A stretch of DNA of 64,000 nucleotides from Mariannaea sp. PMI_226 (lineage: Eukaryota > Ascomycota > Sordariomycetes > Hypocreales > Nectriaceae). The stretch lies in contig JANFOG010000006.1 in the NCBI GenBank assembly GCA_024336345.1, positions 558,001 through 622,000 of the forward strand. The letters are read 5' to 3'. Positions 24,326 through 36,066 of the stretch are shown in pieces. The stretch's first letter is position 1; each line of letters opens with the position of its first letter. The position numbers and the translations under genes were made by a program. The notes beneath the pieces are model-generated. The model saw only the letters and a list, made by a program, of their open reading frames with translations. It was not told the DNA's origin and ran no database searches.

Positions 24326-25168
24326 ATGAAGAGTTATGGAGGCTTTTCTCCTTGGTTTGGTTCGGAGGCTTTAATCCTGGATCTTGCATGGAAGGTCTAG
24401 GTAATAGCCCCCAGTAGGGACTTGTCTGTATGATACTTGAACGCTGGAACGGCAGTGAACGTGGGGCAAACAGGGAACCGGTCATAAACCACGACCACGG
24501 ATACCTTGACCGTGATGACAAACTCGTCAAGGTTGACTGCAAGGATAATTAATTCGAGTGAGGATCAAAGGAGCGACATGACCCCCCTTGATTCTCGATG
24601 AAGCGGGTCCGTAGCTCTGGGTCTGATCGTCGAAAGTCCGCCAAAGTCCGGGCGCTCCCGTCTGATGAAGAAGCAGTCCCACAGTATCTGTTGTCGGTGC
24701 TCGCAAAATACTAGGTTCGAACGGATACTCTTAGAAGCAAGATGATCAAGAAAAGAAGGTGTTTCGGACAAGGCGATTCCTGGAAAGGAAAACGGTCTTT
24801 GTCTACAGCCTCCGGATGGAGTGAAATATGGGTTTCTTCAAAGCCAATGACGACCCAGTGATGTGCAACGGCAAAGTCACGCCACAATTGACAAGAAAGA
24901 AGAAAAAAAATATCCAAGCGCCCTGGGGGAATTTTACCGATGCCTCCCAATGAAACTTGAGAGCGGCGTGGCGGTTCTATTTTGCCCAGTTCAGGTCGTA
25001 GAGCTTTGCCGAGTGGTATGAAAGGAGGTTTCTGGTAGTGTTGGTGAGGGGACGGGGGGCTCTTGCATCTTTTCCCGTTCGACAGGCTGCACATATTCTT
25101 TCTTAACATCAATGCGTCAAAGGGCAGCAACGACCTATCAAAGGGGCTAGAGAATGCAGAAAGTTGAA

Positions 25169-25187
25169 GTACCTACCTACCTACCTA
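25169..25187 (+). repeat. (TACC)n microsatellite
   Basis: Four TACC-type units in a row, one of several TACC/GGTA arrays in the window. Confidence 0.8.
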
Positions 25188-26296
25188 CACAGCTGGGTAA
25201 AGAAGACGTGGGGGGGGAAAGCGGCCGATCACCTCCTGGCAAACATGGCTCGAAGTATGAATCCTGGACTGGTTTATACCTAAATACAGTAAGGTGCTAG
25301 CGCCACAAAGGTACTACGTACGGTTGGTATGTATGAAGGTAGCTGTCTGGCGGGCGGGGAAGCGGGCAGGCTACCTTGCCGGCCTTGGCAACGCAGATAG
25401 AATACCAGTCTGTGCCTGCGTGCGTACCTTTGGAAATAAGGTGTGGATTGGTGATGGATGCATTTCGTTGGTGGCTGTCAATCGGCTAACCGCTTTCTTG
25501 TTTGTCGCAACGAGAGAGCACTGGATGGCCTAAGCGCCTTGCCCACAGGACTCCAGGGCTCAGTCACCTTACACGCCGAATTCACTCCCGAACTATGGAT
25601 ACTATGGGGTTTATGCCTTTTTGTTGCCCTGTAGGTAGATAGTATCGCCCTACATTTGCCAAAAAGGTTGCAAATAATGCGCCGATAGGAGCCGTCTTAG
25701 ATAGAAGGAGGTCCAATATTTTGTGCCCTCTGGATAAACCTCGGCCTCACTTCACTCGCTGCCCAACTTCGATCAACATATCTGTCTCTACAGCCTGTGA
25801 TCTGTACCAAGGTCGATATCTTGCGGACTCCATCTTGCGCCCAGGTGCTACGCAATGGCGGCCTGCCCCGGCCCGTTACGCGCGGGCCTATCAAGCTGGT
25901 AGGCTAAGTTTACCTCGTCCCGATCTCCATTTTGACTGATACATTTCTTGGGTACCAAGCATGGAAAGGCACATCCTGTCGACCGAACGGGGAAAATCCA
26001 TGACTGTAAGTCCTCGTGTAGCGTATATCCAACAAGGAGGAGACAGTAATTGTAAACCTTCCTACTGCCACTTACAACAAAAAAAAAGTACCGCAGCCGT
26101 TGGCAAAGGAGCAAATGCCAAGAAGCCCAAAAGGAATCGCCCCCAAGTATTCGGAGTACACGGATGGCATTGATGAGCCCCCTTGGATCATGGGCCAGCA
26201 CAACATTAAAGCCCTGTAGCCGTGTGGCGTGCGGCCCCGTGGCCATGTGGTCCTGTCAACCCTGTCACTCCTTAACCACTTGATGCTAGACTACTC

Positions 26297-26385
26297 TTCA
26301 TACTTTGGATTCCGCGCCCGAAGGTGGGCGAAGAAAACTTATGGCACAGCAGGTAAGTAGTCTGTTGTCAGGTCATTTCCATGGA
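26297..26385 (+). repeat. CAGCAG hairpin dispersed repeat, copy 1
   Basis: The 15-mer GGCACAGCAGGTAAG at 26343-26357 is identical to 61625-61639. Similarity extends on both sides: GGCGA(A)GAAA(A)CT just upstream and TCTG(C)TGTT-like sequence downstream. In this copy the right arm is CTGTTG, an imperfect partner of CAGCAG. Confidence 0.6.
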
Positions 26386-26779
26386 TAGTGGGTCATCTCA
26401 GTAGCAAAATACATATGCTATGCAGATTACTATGTAATGTACAGAGGAAATGGGCATACTATGGTATGTGCTTCATTATTAGAGACTTCGAGGGAATACC
26501 AATAATTATTTTGCTACCTTTTTGCTTCAAAGCGGACAATAAACGACCTATACGAAGATGTGGCACATATTCCACGCTAGCGCCTGGGGCTCAAAGGAAC
26601 CCCCGTCAAACTCGGGCAAAAACCCGATGTGCCGCCTTGATGGGTCAATCAATGAAGGCTAATAAGTTATCATCACCCATGTCGTTAGGACCATCTTGGG
26701 CTTGTGGAGTGTGGAACATGTCAAGATTGAAGCTTTTCAGGGTAAAATCGTAAGTGACTCACTATATCACTATACTATG

Positions 26780-26793
26780 TAGGTAGGTAGGTA
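26780..26793 (+). repeat. (GGTA)n microsatellite
   Basis: Three AGGT units followed by A, the reverse orientation of the TACC arrays at 25.17 and 27.09 kb. Confidence 0.75.
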
Positions 26794-27084
26794 TTGTAGG
26801 TACATTATGTCAGTTACGAGATAGTGTCAATGCTGCGCACCCTGCATGCGTCAAGTTGCTGTTGCTCATTTTCCTTCGACCTTTCTTTTTTGGTAGTCTG
26901 TCTCATCCATTAATTGCTCTTCCCCCCCCCCTTCCCCAACTTAATAAAAGGAACGCCAAAAGGTGCGGGCATCGTGAATCTGAGAGCATCATGATAATAC
27001 AGAGTGCGATACATTCTCGAAATACTCAATCCAGGTAAGTAAGTAGGTACCTAGCTGAGGCAAAGTGCATAAGGTTTATACCAG

Positions 27085-27107
27085 CCTAGGTACCTACCTA
27101 CCTACCT
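27085..27107 (+). repeat. CCTAGGTACC palindrome plus (TACC)n array
   Basis: An array of TACC units follows CCTAGGTACC directly. Another TACC pair lies at 27124-27131. Confidence 0.75.
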
Positions 27108-28773
27108 CCCCAAGGTATCTGTCTACCTACCGAGACGCATTTGAAGCCCCGCTGCCTTCACATGCCATTCCCCTGTTAGGGCAGAGCTGGGGAACTTATT
27201 CCTGTCAATCGCAACGTTGTAGCTCAAGTTGGCCTGATCGCCTACTCTTTTTGCCTCTTCTTGTCCGGTCCTTTTTGAACCACCCATCAGCCTCCTCACT
27301 CCTCTCGGTGTATTGTCAGCGCTCGCCATTGCAATGGCGAGCTAGATAATTCGGGCAAAGCTTGACGCCCAAAAGCCCAATCAGGGTGCCACTTTCTAGG
27401 CAACAGAATTGTCACCTTCTCTCGAGCCTTGGCATATTCGGGCCTTGTTGTGTGTGGTGTTGAGGCTACAGCATCTCGGCATTTTACTGGCATATTGATG
27501 ATGATACCGGCTTAGCTAGGAAACTACCAGAGCACAATCTATAGTAAGGGTTCCCCTCTGCTGGGTTTCCCCCACTGAATTAGGGAGCAATTCAACTAAC
27601 ACTACCCTTCCGCTCATCCCTGCCATGAAACAACTGTCAAACCAACTGACAGTAGTGAGACAACGACTACATTTTATTTGCATGATCCTGCAACTTTGCG
27701 ACTGATGTATAGTTCTACCACCCTTGGTCTTATTCAAAGGTCTAAACTACATAGTATCTATCTTGTAGGAGAACTGTCTATGCCCATGCCAGCCATCTCC
27801 ATTAGAAATGCAGCTCAAGGGGCTGCATATTTTTCCTTCACCCCCGTCATGGTGACTGGGGATCAGAATATTCGCCCCCTGTCGCCTGATCACGTTCCTC
27901 ACACTCGGACCAGTCAGTGTCATAACGTATAACTTGCTATTAGGGCTATGTCGACCTCGATTACCACCAATTAAACATCGCAGAGCGCAGGAGACATTAC
28001 TCGTCAGATTGTTTGGCGTCTCGTATCAAAACCCACCAACATCAGCTCGTCATTCTACACCATCCTTGTGTGATGAAATATACTCTCTTGTGTATGGAGT
28101 ACCGGATAATATAGAGCGCCAACAATCCTACTGCCATCCATGATAAAACATAATCTCCTTTGTGTATCACTTTTGTCTTGTTTCACCTGAGACAATCCTC
28201 GCTATTGACTTGGTGGGCGAAATGTTATCCGTTGTCGCTCAGCCTTGTGATGATAGACATCTGTAGGCAATGATCGCCATTAATTAGTACGCTTACGGAT
28301 CGAATAGTAGTTAACCCATCAATTCTCTTCACGTCTCAGTACGTTGTGTTCCACAAACGCTACCAAGTAACTCGTCATCCATTTGATAATCATGGCTGAA
28401 AACAGCCCTATACTAAGATTCCATTGCTCCATATCTTGAAGTTACGTATAGTAACGCTGAGATGGTCAATTGACAATTTCACTTCACAGAAATCCCCACC
28501 TACCAAAGGATCATGGTGTTCACCATCTCAGCTCGTGTATTTTGCCGTTTGTGGATGTGTCACCTTAACCCTGGTCGCACTAGTTGGCCCAAGTATCGAT
28601 ATCCTGGTTTGTGTGGCTCTAGGCATGCTATGGTAGATTAGGTAGTTACATAGTAGATGCCGAGAGTGCTTAGCCTAAAGCTGCCGCTGAATACCACGTA
28701 ATACTATCTGGGTACTCCGTAAGGAGGCCGGAGTAGCTACTTTGGGATATAAATGTCAATCCCTCGTCGAAGC

Positions 28774-28801
28774 AGAATAACTACATAGTAGAATAACTAC
28801 A
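28774..28801 (+). repeat. 12-bp direct repeat AGAATAACTACA, period 16
   Basis: Two perfect copies (28774-28785 and 28790-28801) are separated by TAGT, so the join recreates the palindromic word ACTACATAGTAG. Confidence 0.85.
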
Positions 28802-30934
28802 GGTTCTACCTAACATGGGGTTAACGTTAGGTACAGAGTACGTAATAGTAAAGTACGATGGAAGATTGACACAGTTCCTTGGTCAGAGGGCTCTTTGTGG
28901 CCACCTCTTCCAGTTGAATAATACCTATGTAAGGACGGAGTAGTACCTCCATCCAAGATTCCCCTCTTCCCCCAAGGAAACAGCCTGTCTGTTAGCGTCA
29001 CTTCGGCCAACGCTTATACCCGATGCCGAGCACCCGACAATTAATTTCGGTCCCGGGCTGACTTATACTCCGGCTCTCGCAGGCTGTCGGCATCCCCGAT
29101 CAAGAGACGCACTAGTCTATCCCGGTCTGTGAAGTTTACAGTACGTACTGTTGGTAGCACTCTCAGTACCCCTGTTGACTTGAAATCATGGTTGTGCTAT
29201 ATACAGTATGTCCTGTAGGTAGCTGTTGGAGAGTTTGTCAAATAGGAAATCCCCGAGTTGTATTGATGCCACAGTCTGCTCCAAATATATTGCTGCTTTT
29301 AGTTGATTATCACCCGTTCGCCTTGTTGCGACCCAACCTAAAACAATTGTTCCGCACCCACTGTGCAATTGCACATAGTACATCTTCTTCAACGCCAATG
29401 CTGGTGAGCCAATCCACATGACGTAGGTTAATGGGTGAGTAGACACCGATGAATTCTCTGGATACACCTTGGTATCTCTTCAGCAGTTCTGATTATTCTA
29501 AATCATAATGTGAACATGCTTGTTACTAGTTCAGGAGAGAGTTGGGGAGCTGTCAACTCACATGCGTTTCAGTGAAAAGGGGAAGCGTCTAGTTCAAGGA
29601 CAACACCTTTCCAGTCCAAGTTCCTTCTTGGTGGTTTGCTTATCGAATGTGAATTTCGTCTCGCTAGCATGGTAATATGAAATACGTTTGCTGAACCGCT
29701 CTCCATCGACAAGAGAAGGGCGTATAACACTTCCTATCTATTCCTACTAGAGCTCTCTTGTATAGCGTCAATAGCTGTATGCTACATCACACTCCAGTGG
29801 TATGTCAGAGGTAGCCCTATCTTTCATGTGAAATGCTACTGTGAGCTATTTCTCTACTTCGTGATTGGACGCGATAGATTGACTTCTGATTTCCTAATGA
29901 AACGGTTGTTCACATTGGTACTGAGCCGACCTTCCATCACCCACAGTCCGTACGTGCAGTACAGTGAGTACATTAGTTCACGATGCAAATTTGCAATATT
30001 ATATGTCGAGAAATGTGTAGTCTGAATTTTTCAGTTGTTCAGTTTAGTAGTCGATGTCGCGGAGTGGCTTCTTCCTGTCGAATATGCCTTCGACTTATCA
30101 ATCTTACTCACAAATGGAATTAGGTTGGCTGACACTGCATTCACTTACAAAGCTTCTCTGATTATGTTTTACTGGTAACTGCTTCTGAAACACCATTAGT
30201 TTAGTCGTTTTTGCATAGTCGTCATGTTGATATTCTCATGGTAACCCCATCACAAGCTATGCTAATCACTCAGGTGACAACCTGTCTATGCGATCGTAAT
30301 CTTTCGCAATCTTCACGCCTCTGAATATAGCGACATGGCGTTTACTCGGGTGTATTGAGATATTCTGGGTTCTTGTTGGCAGCGATTCCATCACTGTATG
30401 TATACACGAAATGATGTAGACGTCCTCTACGAATTGTGGATTCACGATGAACTAAAGTGCAGTTGATAACGATACTCTCCTATACTGACCGCAAATAAGG
30501 CTCGAAAGGCAAGAGCTAGTGTATAAAAGCACATCCCTGGCTATTTTTACCTCCTGTCACTCTAAATGTCAAAGTATCAAATGTAAGTTGTGGTTCTTCT
30601 CGACACCAGTCCCATCTAGTCGAAAGCTATAGGGTAGGATAGGTTGATATGATAAGACTAATAAAATATGGTGAGATCGGTACCTTGTGGCTCTAGCAAA
30701 TACTGCGTGTTCAGAAGTACCGCCACCACCAATGCAGTTTAGAGTCAGTTGGTCAATCACACACCCAAGAAAAAAAGTTGCTCGTATCCATTGTCGACAG
30801 GCACAATTGCATCAGCAACAAGCCGACATCGCGACCGTTTGCCTTTATCCGAACCACGAGACTCCTTCCCTGAGGAGATTTTTCTAGGACTGCCAATTGC
30901 GCTTCTCGAAGACCTTCCCAACCTCTAGCCCAAA

Positions 30935-31474
30935 ATGTCGCAGGAAGATGCCCACCCGTTGCCACCGCGCAATGCCTTCATCCACAACTCTGCCATCGCA
31001 GGAGCCATCATAGCGCCCATCGCAATGGCCCTGCCGCCTCGAAAGGTGGATATCCGCTTCTTCGTCCTTGCTGGCGCCTTCTCCCTTGCCACCAACCAGC
31101 TCGCCTACGAATACACCGGCCAATCTATATACGGTCGATTTGGAAGTCGCATGGGTTCCATGTTTGGCACCGATCTTCCCGAGGGCGCCAAGCGTACGCA
31201 GCAGCTCCTGCGCGAACAACGTGAGCGTCAGGCTGCTGAAAAGAAGAGCGAGGAGGAGAAGAAAGGCCTTGCAAAGGTACTCAATGACACCTGGATGGGC
31301 GGAGAGAGCGAGGACTGGCGGGAGAAGCGCGCCGAAGAGCATCGCAAGAAGTTTGCTGAAGGTAAAGGCTTCGGAGACATCATCATGGAGCAGGTAGCCG
31401 AGGTTTTTAGCGGCAGCGACAAGAAGAAGCAGGATGGCGAGGGGAGCTCGACACCGCCAACGGAGAAGAAGTGA
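30935..31474 (+). CDS. Small two-helix membrane protein (often labelled rhomboid family)
   Basis: A single exon of 179 residues begins at an ATG in good context (CAAAATGTC). Two hydrophobic stretches (about 18-34 and 41-58) flank a PPRK turn. The motif QLAYEYTGQSIYGRFGSRM follows, then a long charged, Lys/Glu-rich tail likely to form a coiled coil and containing WREKRAEEHRKKF. As I recall, related fungal proteins are called rhomboid family membrane protein in databases. The sequence shows neither the GxSG serine motif nor the catalytic histidine, so protease activity is unlikely. Location could be mitochondrion or ER; the sequence does not decide. A real S54 rhomboid gene follows 2.8 kb downstream on the same strand. 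Confidence 0.78.
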   Translation: MSQEDAHPLPPRNAFIHNSAIAGAIIAPIAMALPPRKVDIRFFVLAGAFSLATNQLAYEYTGQSIYGRFGSRMGSMFGTDLPEGAKRTQQLLREQRERQAAEKKSEEEKKGLAKVLNDTWMGGESEDWREKRAEEHRKKFAEGKGFGDIIMEQVAEVFSGSDKKKQDGEGSSTPPTEKK

Positions 31475-34298
31475 AAGGGAGGACTGAAGGTAATCGACGA
31501 GGGGACGAAGAGATTTACACTGGCGCCAAAGACAGCGCCAAAGATGATGTCTTTTGTAAAAACAGCTACATGTATCATATTTACGAACCACCGGAAGAAG
31601 TTGGGAATAACGGGTTATTCATCACATATGGGGATGAGAAGGTGGTGCGAACACCACCATTACGGGATCATGTACTAGAGATAACGAAGTCTGTACGAAC
31701 GTACCTGTGTACAGGGTAATCAACAAAAGCTATTGCGAGAAATATGGCATGAAAACTCCACTCGGTAGTGTTACATAGGGCTTGACGAAAATTTTGAACT
31801 GTGTGCCTATGATGCCGTTGGATTACACAGTCGGAGACATTTTGGGGAAGTCATCTTGGACGTCTGATGAGAACTTTGAGAAAAAATGATGACTGTTAAC
31901 GCACGCAAAAATACTGCGTATTCTAGAAATATGTACTCATAGTCAGATTTATGGTCATGGATCGGAGCATGGATAGATGACAGCTAAATAGAAAGATTAC
32001 TCTGTACTGCCTTTTCCGTCATCTGAATAATAAGTCCGACATGGCTTGGTGAGTACCGGAAGATGAGCCGAAGCTGATTTATATGCCCCCACATCGAGAA
32101 GTCTCAATACGGAGTGTATTCGTCACCGCGTGGCTGCGTTGCATCTCATGGAGCTCGTAAGAAAACGGAAGTGCCCCATGACCCCCTCTTCCCTCGCTCT
32201 GGCTGGGGTAATATTCTCAGCCTCTGGGGCACTGGCAGATACGGGCTGTGAACTAGGTAGTTGCGTGGGTGGATGAAGTACACGTATTGTCGTGTAACTC
32301 GATGAAAAAATTAGTCCGAGGAGATTGGGAAGAGATATGACTTCAGACGATTCAGATCTCCTTGACGCATGGCTACGATGTTGGCATTTCTTATAGATAT
32401 TTCAGATGGGTGAACTTGTCATTAAGAACAGAGTGGGATGCTAACATTGAGCCACCCCATTGGTCAGGTCGTAGTTGAGTGATTACCTAGGCACAGATTG
32501 ACGCAGGAGGTAGAAAACCATTGAAACATGACTTGACCATGGCCTTCTCATGTACGTACCTTGGGGCCTTTGGGGGGAGGGCGAACAAGGAAGTTTACCT
32601 ATTAATAACCTGTTTTGCCTACTTCGGCAGACCAGCGCGACGGAGTCCATCACATGAAACAATGTGGGTCTCAGAATGTCAACCTTCAGTGCTCATGACT
32701 GGTTCTTGTTGGAAGCTGGAACGTCTGATGGTCGGAAATTTCAAGGCCAGCTGTGTCGGTGGGCTGGATGCGATAGTCCATGGGAACCTAGAGGGAGGAA
32801 TTTCTCATCACTTCATCGACTTCCACCCAGAATAAAATTTTTTTGGAGGGGCAAGATAATACAGTCTATATCTGTATTCTGTACGTGAAGCGTAGATGAT
32901 CGTCTAGGATTTGCAAACCCCGTTGTGGCAGGGAAGATCTTGCAGGCATCCTGTCAGATAGCGTTGCGTCATTGTCCTCTGGGGTGATCTTGGTGGAGTA
33001 GCTTACCAAAGGTGGCCAAAAAAGAGCGAGAAAGAAAACCGGCCTGTTGAGAGAAGAAAAGAGAAGGGGAAAAGAGCTATCACAGTGAGCTTCAGATAGG
33101 TCTTTATTACCCCCTTCATACGAGAAATCAACGGTTCAAAGCCATACAAGCCACCTAAGGTACTATGATTGGACTTGGTGGACGGGGGTTACCACTAAAT
33201 AAAATGGTCTTCCTCGGTTTACTCCAACAGCTTTGCTTGGTTGGTTCTAAAACTGGAACAGGGCCACGCATCACTAAGCCGGGTTGGGCCTTGGATCACC
33301 TTGGCTGGACAGCCTTTTGCTCCAGCACAGCCCCGGGACGGCACGTCACCATACTTTGAGTCAGCAGAGGCAAAAGGCTGTGTTTGGAGGCAAGTTGATG
33401 AGAGAGGCGGTGGTTAGCTTCAATAGAATTCCATAGAGTACAAAATAACCTTCTCCCATCCGCTAGGTCTCAAGTATCCCGTTTCTCGACCTCTTCTGTC
33501 CTCTTTCTCTCTTGCGCGCCCCTCCTGCGCCCTCCCTCGTTTTTTTCGATTGCTTTTCGTCCTTCGCTTGAATGGTTTGATGCTGCGGCCATTCGGCATT
33601 TGGTAGCAAGGCTAAAATAAAAATACAGACTCTAGCAGGTGAAGACCCGCTCTTCCGACGCGTTTTAGGTACCTTACGTAGATACCTGGCTCAGAAGCGC
33701 TGATCTGCCAAGCCTGAGGCCGCATTGCTTGAGGGGCCAAACGTCACACAGACCCAAAACTCGACACACCCTCGTTCAAGACCGTCACAATAATACACTC
33801 TTGTTTGCTCTTTTGTCGCCCAGTTTAGCAGGAGTTTATTACACCTCCACATTCACCTTGCACTCCTCTCCTCCCAGCAGCCTTAGGCTTCTTATCTCCA
33901 AGTTGTCTTTGAACCCGGCTACCAAGACATCAACTGCGACCCTTCGCTGTCGAGCTACGGCAACATCTTACAAAGGAAAAAAAATTATTCGAGCAGATCC
34001 GACGAGCAACGCGAGTAGCGTATCTCTCGCTGTTCTCCTTCTCAATTTCCTCGTGTAGACTTTTTTTCGGTCGCCTTTCCCAAACAGAACACCTGATTCC
34101 AATACCTGGCGAGGCACAGCCGCATTCACTGCTACAGCTTCAGGTAGCGCCGTCGTTCCACGTCTACGGCTCTAGCGAGGTCTTAGCACCCTCCGTTAGC
34201 ACTTCGCACTATTGCCGCTTTCCCCTTTCTTTTCGACCAGGCCCGAACGCTTCAACCTCTCATTTCATCTTCTCAAAATTAATTATTCTTCCTCCACA
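31475..34298. other. Intergenic region and leader of the rhomboid protease gene
   Basis: No gene was recognised. The left part should carry the 3' end of the small membrane protein. From about 33470 the plus strand becomes pyrimidine-rich (CTCTTTCTCTCTTGCGCGCC), typical of a fungal promoter and leader, and the last 500 bases probably form a long 5' leader, with non-ATG frames only. Confidence 0.55.
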
Positions 34299-36066
34299 AT
34301 GGCCTCGCACGACTACTATCACGGCCATCAACAGGCTCCGTACACAAGTACGCAGTCTCCCTCGCCATATCACAACCAAGCCGATACACCATCGCCGTCG
34401 TCGACGCCCGCTCCTCCCTATCAGGCGGCTTACACAGCTCCCACCTACGCGCCCCAAGGCACCACCACACATGACAGCCCTGTCAATCAACACCCCGGTA
34501 ACACTCAATCCCCATTCGATACCGTCTTCGACGACAACACCTATCCCATGGACCCTCGACATTCAGCCCATCATGCCAACTCGGGCGACATCTCTCAACA
34601 AGGATATTATCACCAAGACACAGGCTACTACGGCGGAGGTGTAGCCGATCCAGCCGCTGCACCTCCTCAGCATGGCCATCCGCCATACAGTCCAGACGAC
34701 ATCCTTCTGCAAGATCGTCCAAATAAGAATGGTGAAGCCGACGACCACATTTACGACGCGCCAACACAGACTGGTAGACGCAAGGAGAGGCGCAAGGTCC
34801 AGCTCGGCGAGCTTGGCATGTTCGGCTCCAATAAGAAACGTATTCCTTGGGTCGTATATCTCTTCTCCCTCATCCAAGTGGGTGTCTTCATCGGCGAGAT
34901 TGTTAGGAACGGTATGTCGCATATCCTCAATCCTCAAGATTCACTTGTCATCAAGGTTTAACTAACAGACTATCAAGGAATCCTCACTGGTTCGCCTATT
35001 ATGATCAAGCCTCAATTCAACCCGATGATCGGCCCCTCGACGCAGGTTCTTATTAACATGGGCGCTCGATACGTGCCCTGCATGCACAACGTCGACGGTG
35101 TACAGAACGTCTACAACGTGACCTTCCTCTGCCCGAATGCAACCTCATTTACCGATGCTTGCGATCTCAGTACGCTCTGTGGATTTGGAGGAGTCCCAAA
35201 TCCAAATGCCAGTATCGATGGAAAGCCGGGCTTGGACCAGAAGCCAGAACCTAACCAATGGTTTCGCTTCATTGTCCCCATTTTCTTGCACGCCGGCCTC
35301 ATCCACATTGGATTTAATCTTCTTATGCAAATGACGATTGCCAAGGAAATGGAGGTGGCAATCGGCTCGATTCGCTTTTTCCTGGTATACATGAGCTCTG
35401 GTATCTTTGGATTCGTTATGGGTGGTAACTATGCTGCACCGGGCATTGCCTCTACTGGTGCCTCTGGATCTCTTTTTGGAATAATTGCCCTTACTCTTCT
35501 TGACCTCCTCTACTCTTGGAAGGAGCGCAAGAGCCCAGTGAGAGATTTGATGTTTATCCTTGTCGACATGATCATATCCTTCGTCCTAGGACTCTTCCCT
35601 GGCTTGGACAACTTCTCGCACATTGGTGGCTTCTTGATGGGCCTTTCGCTCGGTATCTGTGTCTTACATTCACCAAATTCGCTTCGAAGAAGGATTGGCC
35701 AGGATCTTTCTTACACTGCGGTAGCGCCTGGCACTACAGAGACTCCTCCTCCCTTCATCAAGAACCCAGTCGGCTTTTTCAAAGGCCGAAAACCCCTTTG
35801 GTGGGCCTGGTGGCTCGTTCGAGCTGGTTTCCTTGTCATGATTATCGTTGTTTTTGTTTTGCTTCTGAACAACTTTTACGTGGCTCATAGCAAATGCTCA
35901 TGGTGCAAGTATCTGAGCTGTCTGGTAAGGATTTCTTAATGTGCTTGACAGAAAGAAGAAAACTCTGCTAACGTTTCTGCAGCCTATCAAGAACTGGTGC
36001 GAGCTTGGAACCCTCAATTCGACTTCGACGAACAACCACTCATCGAGGTCCATCTTCGGCGTTTGA
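34299..36066 (+). CDS. Rhomboid-family intramembrane serine protease (S54)
   Basis: Exons 34299-34911, 34978-35924 and 35983-36066 encode 547 residues. Intron 1 has GTATGT and a CTAAC branch site; intron 2 has GTAAGG, GCTAAC and a CAG acceptor. The start is the ATG in CCACAATGG; the in-frame extension upstream uses only a TTG. The first 190 or so residues are Tyr/Pro/Gln/His-rich and probably disordered and cytosolic. After a first membrane segment (IPWVVYLFSLIQVGVFIGEIV), a Cys-containing luminal loop holds an N-glycosylation-type NATS. The core shows HAGLIHIGFN (His309, His314, Asn318), GASG with the nucleophile Ser367, and FSHIGG with His419, so the catalytic dyad is intact. The C-terminal helix LVMIIVVFVLLL precedes a Cys-rich tail. 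It is of the secretase/RHBDL class rather than the mitochondrial PARL class, since no targeting peptide is visible. Confidence 0.93.

Larger units (their letters stand above)
24326..30934. other. 6.6-kb gene desert, AT-richer towards its right side
   Basis: No reading frame was recognised on either strand; the longest is under 140 codons. The first part is the promoter of the Zn2Cys6 gene. From about 27.5 to 30.8 kb the base composition drops: two lines counted gave 21/60 and 23/60 G+C, against about 43/60 in nearby exons. Short palindromic words and TACC/GGTA arrays are frequent between 25.1 and 28.9 kb. A decayed transposon is possible, but no terminal repeats or relic domains were seen. 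Confidence 0.5.

Noticed and set aside
30884..31591. 235-codon frame antisense to the small membrane protein
   Set aside because: It starts and ends in untranslated sequence, and its Leu-rich stretches are the complement of the Lys/Glu-rich tail of the real gene.
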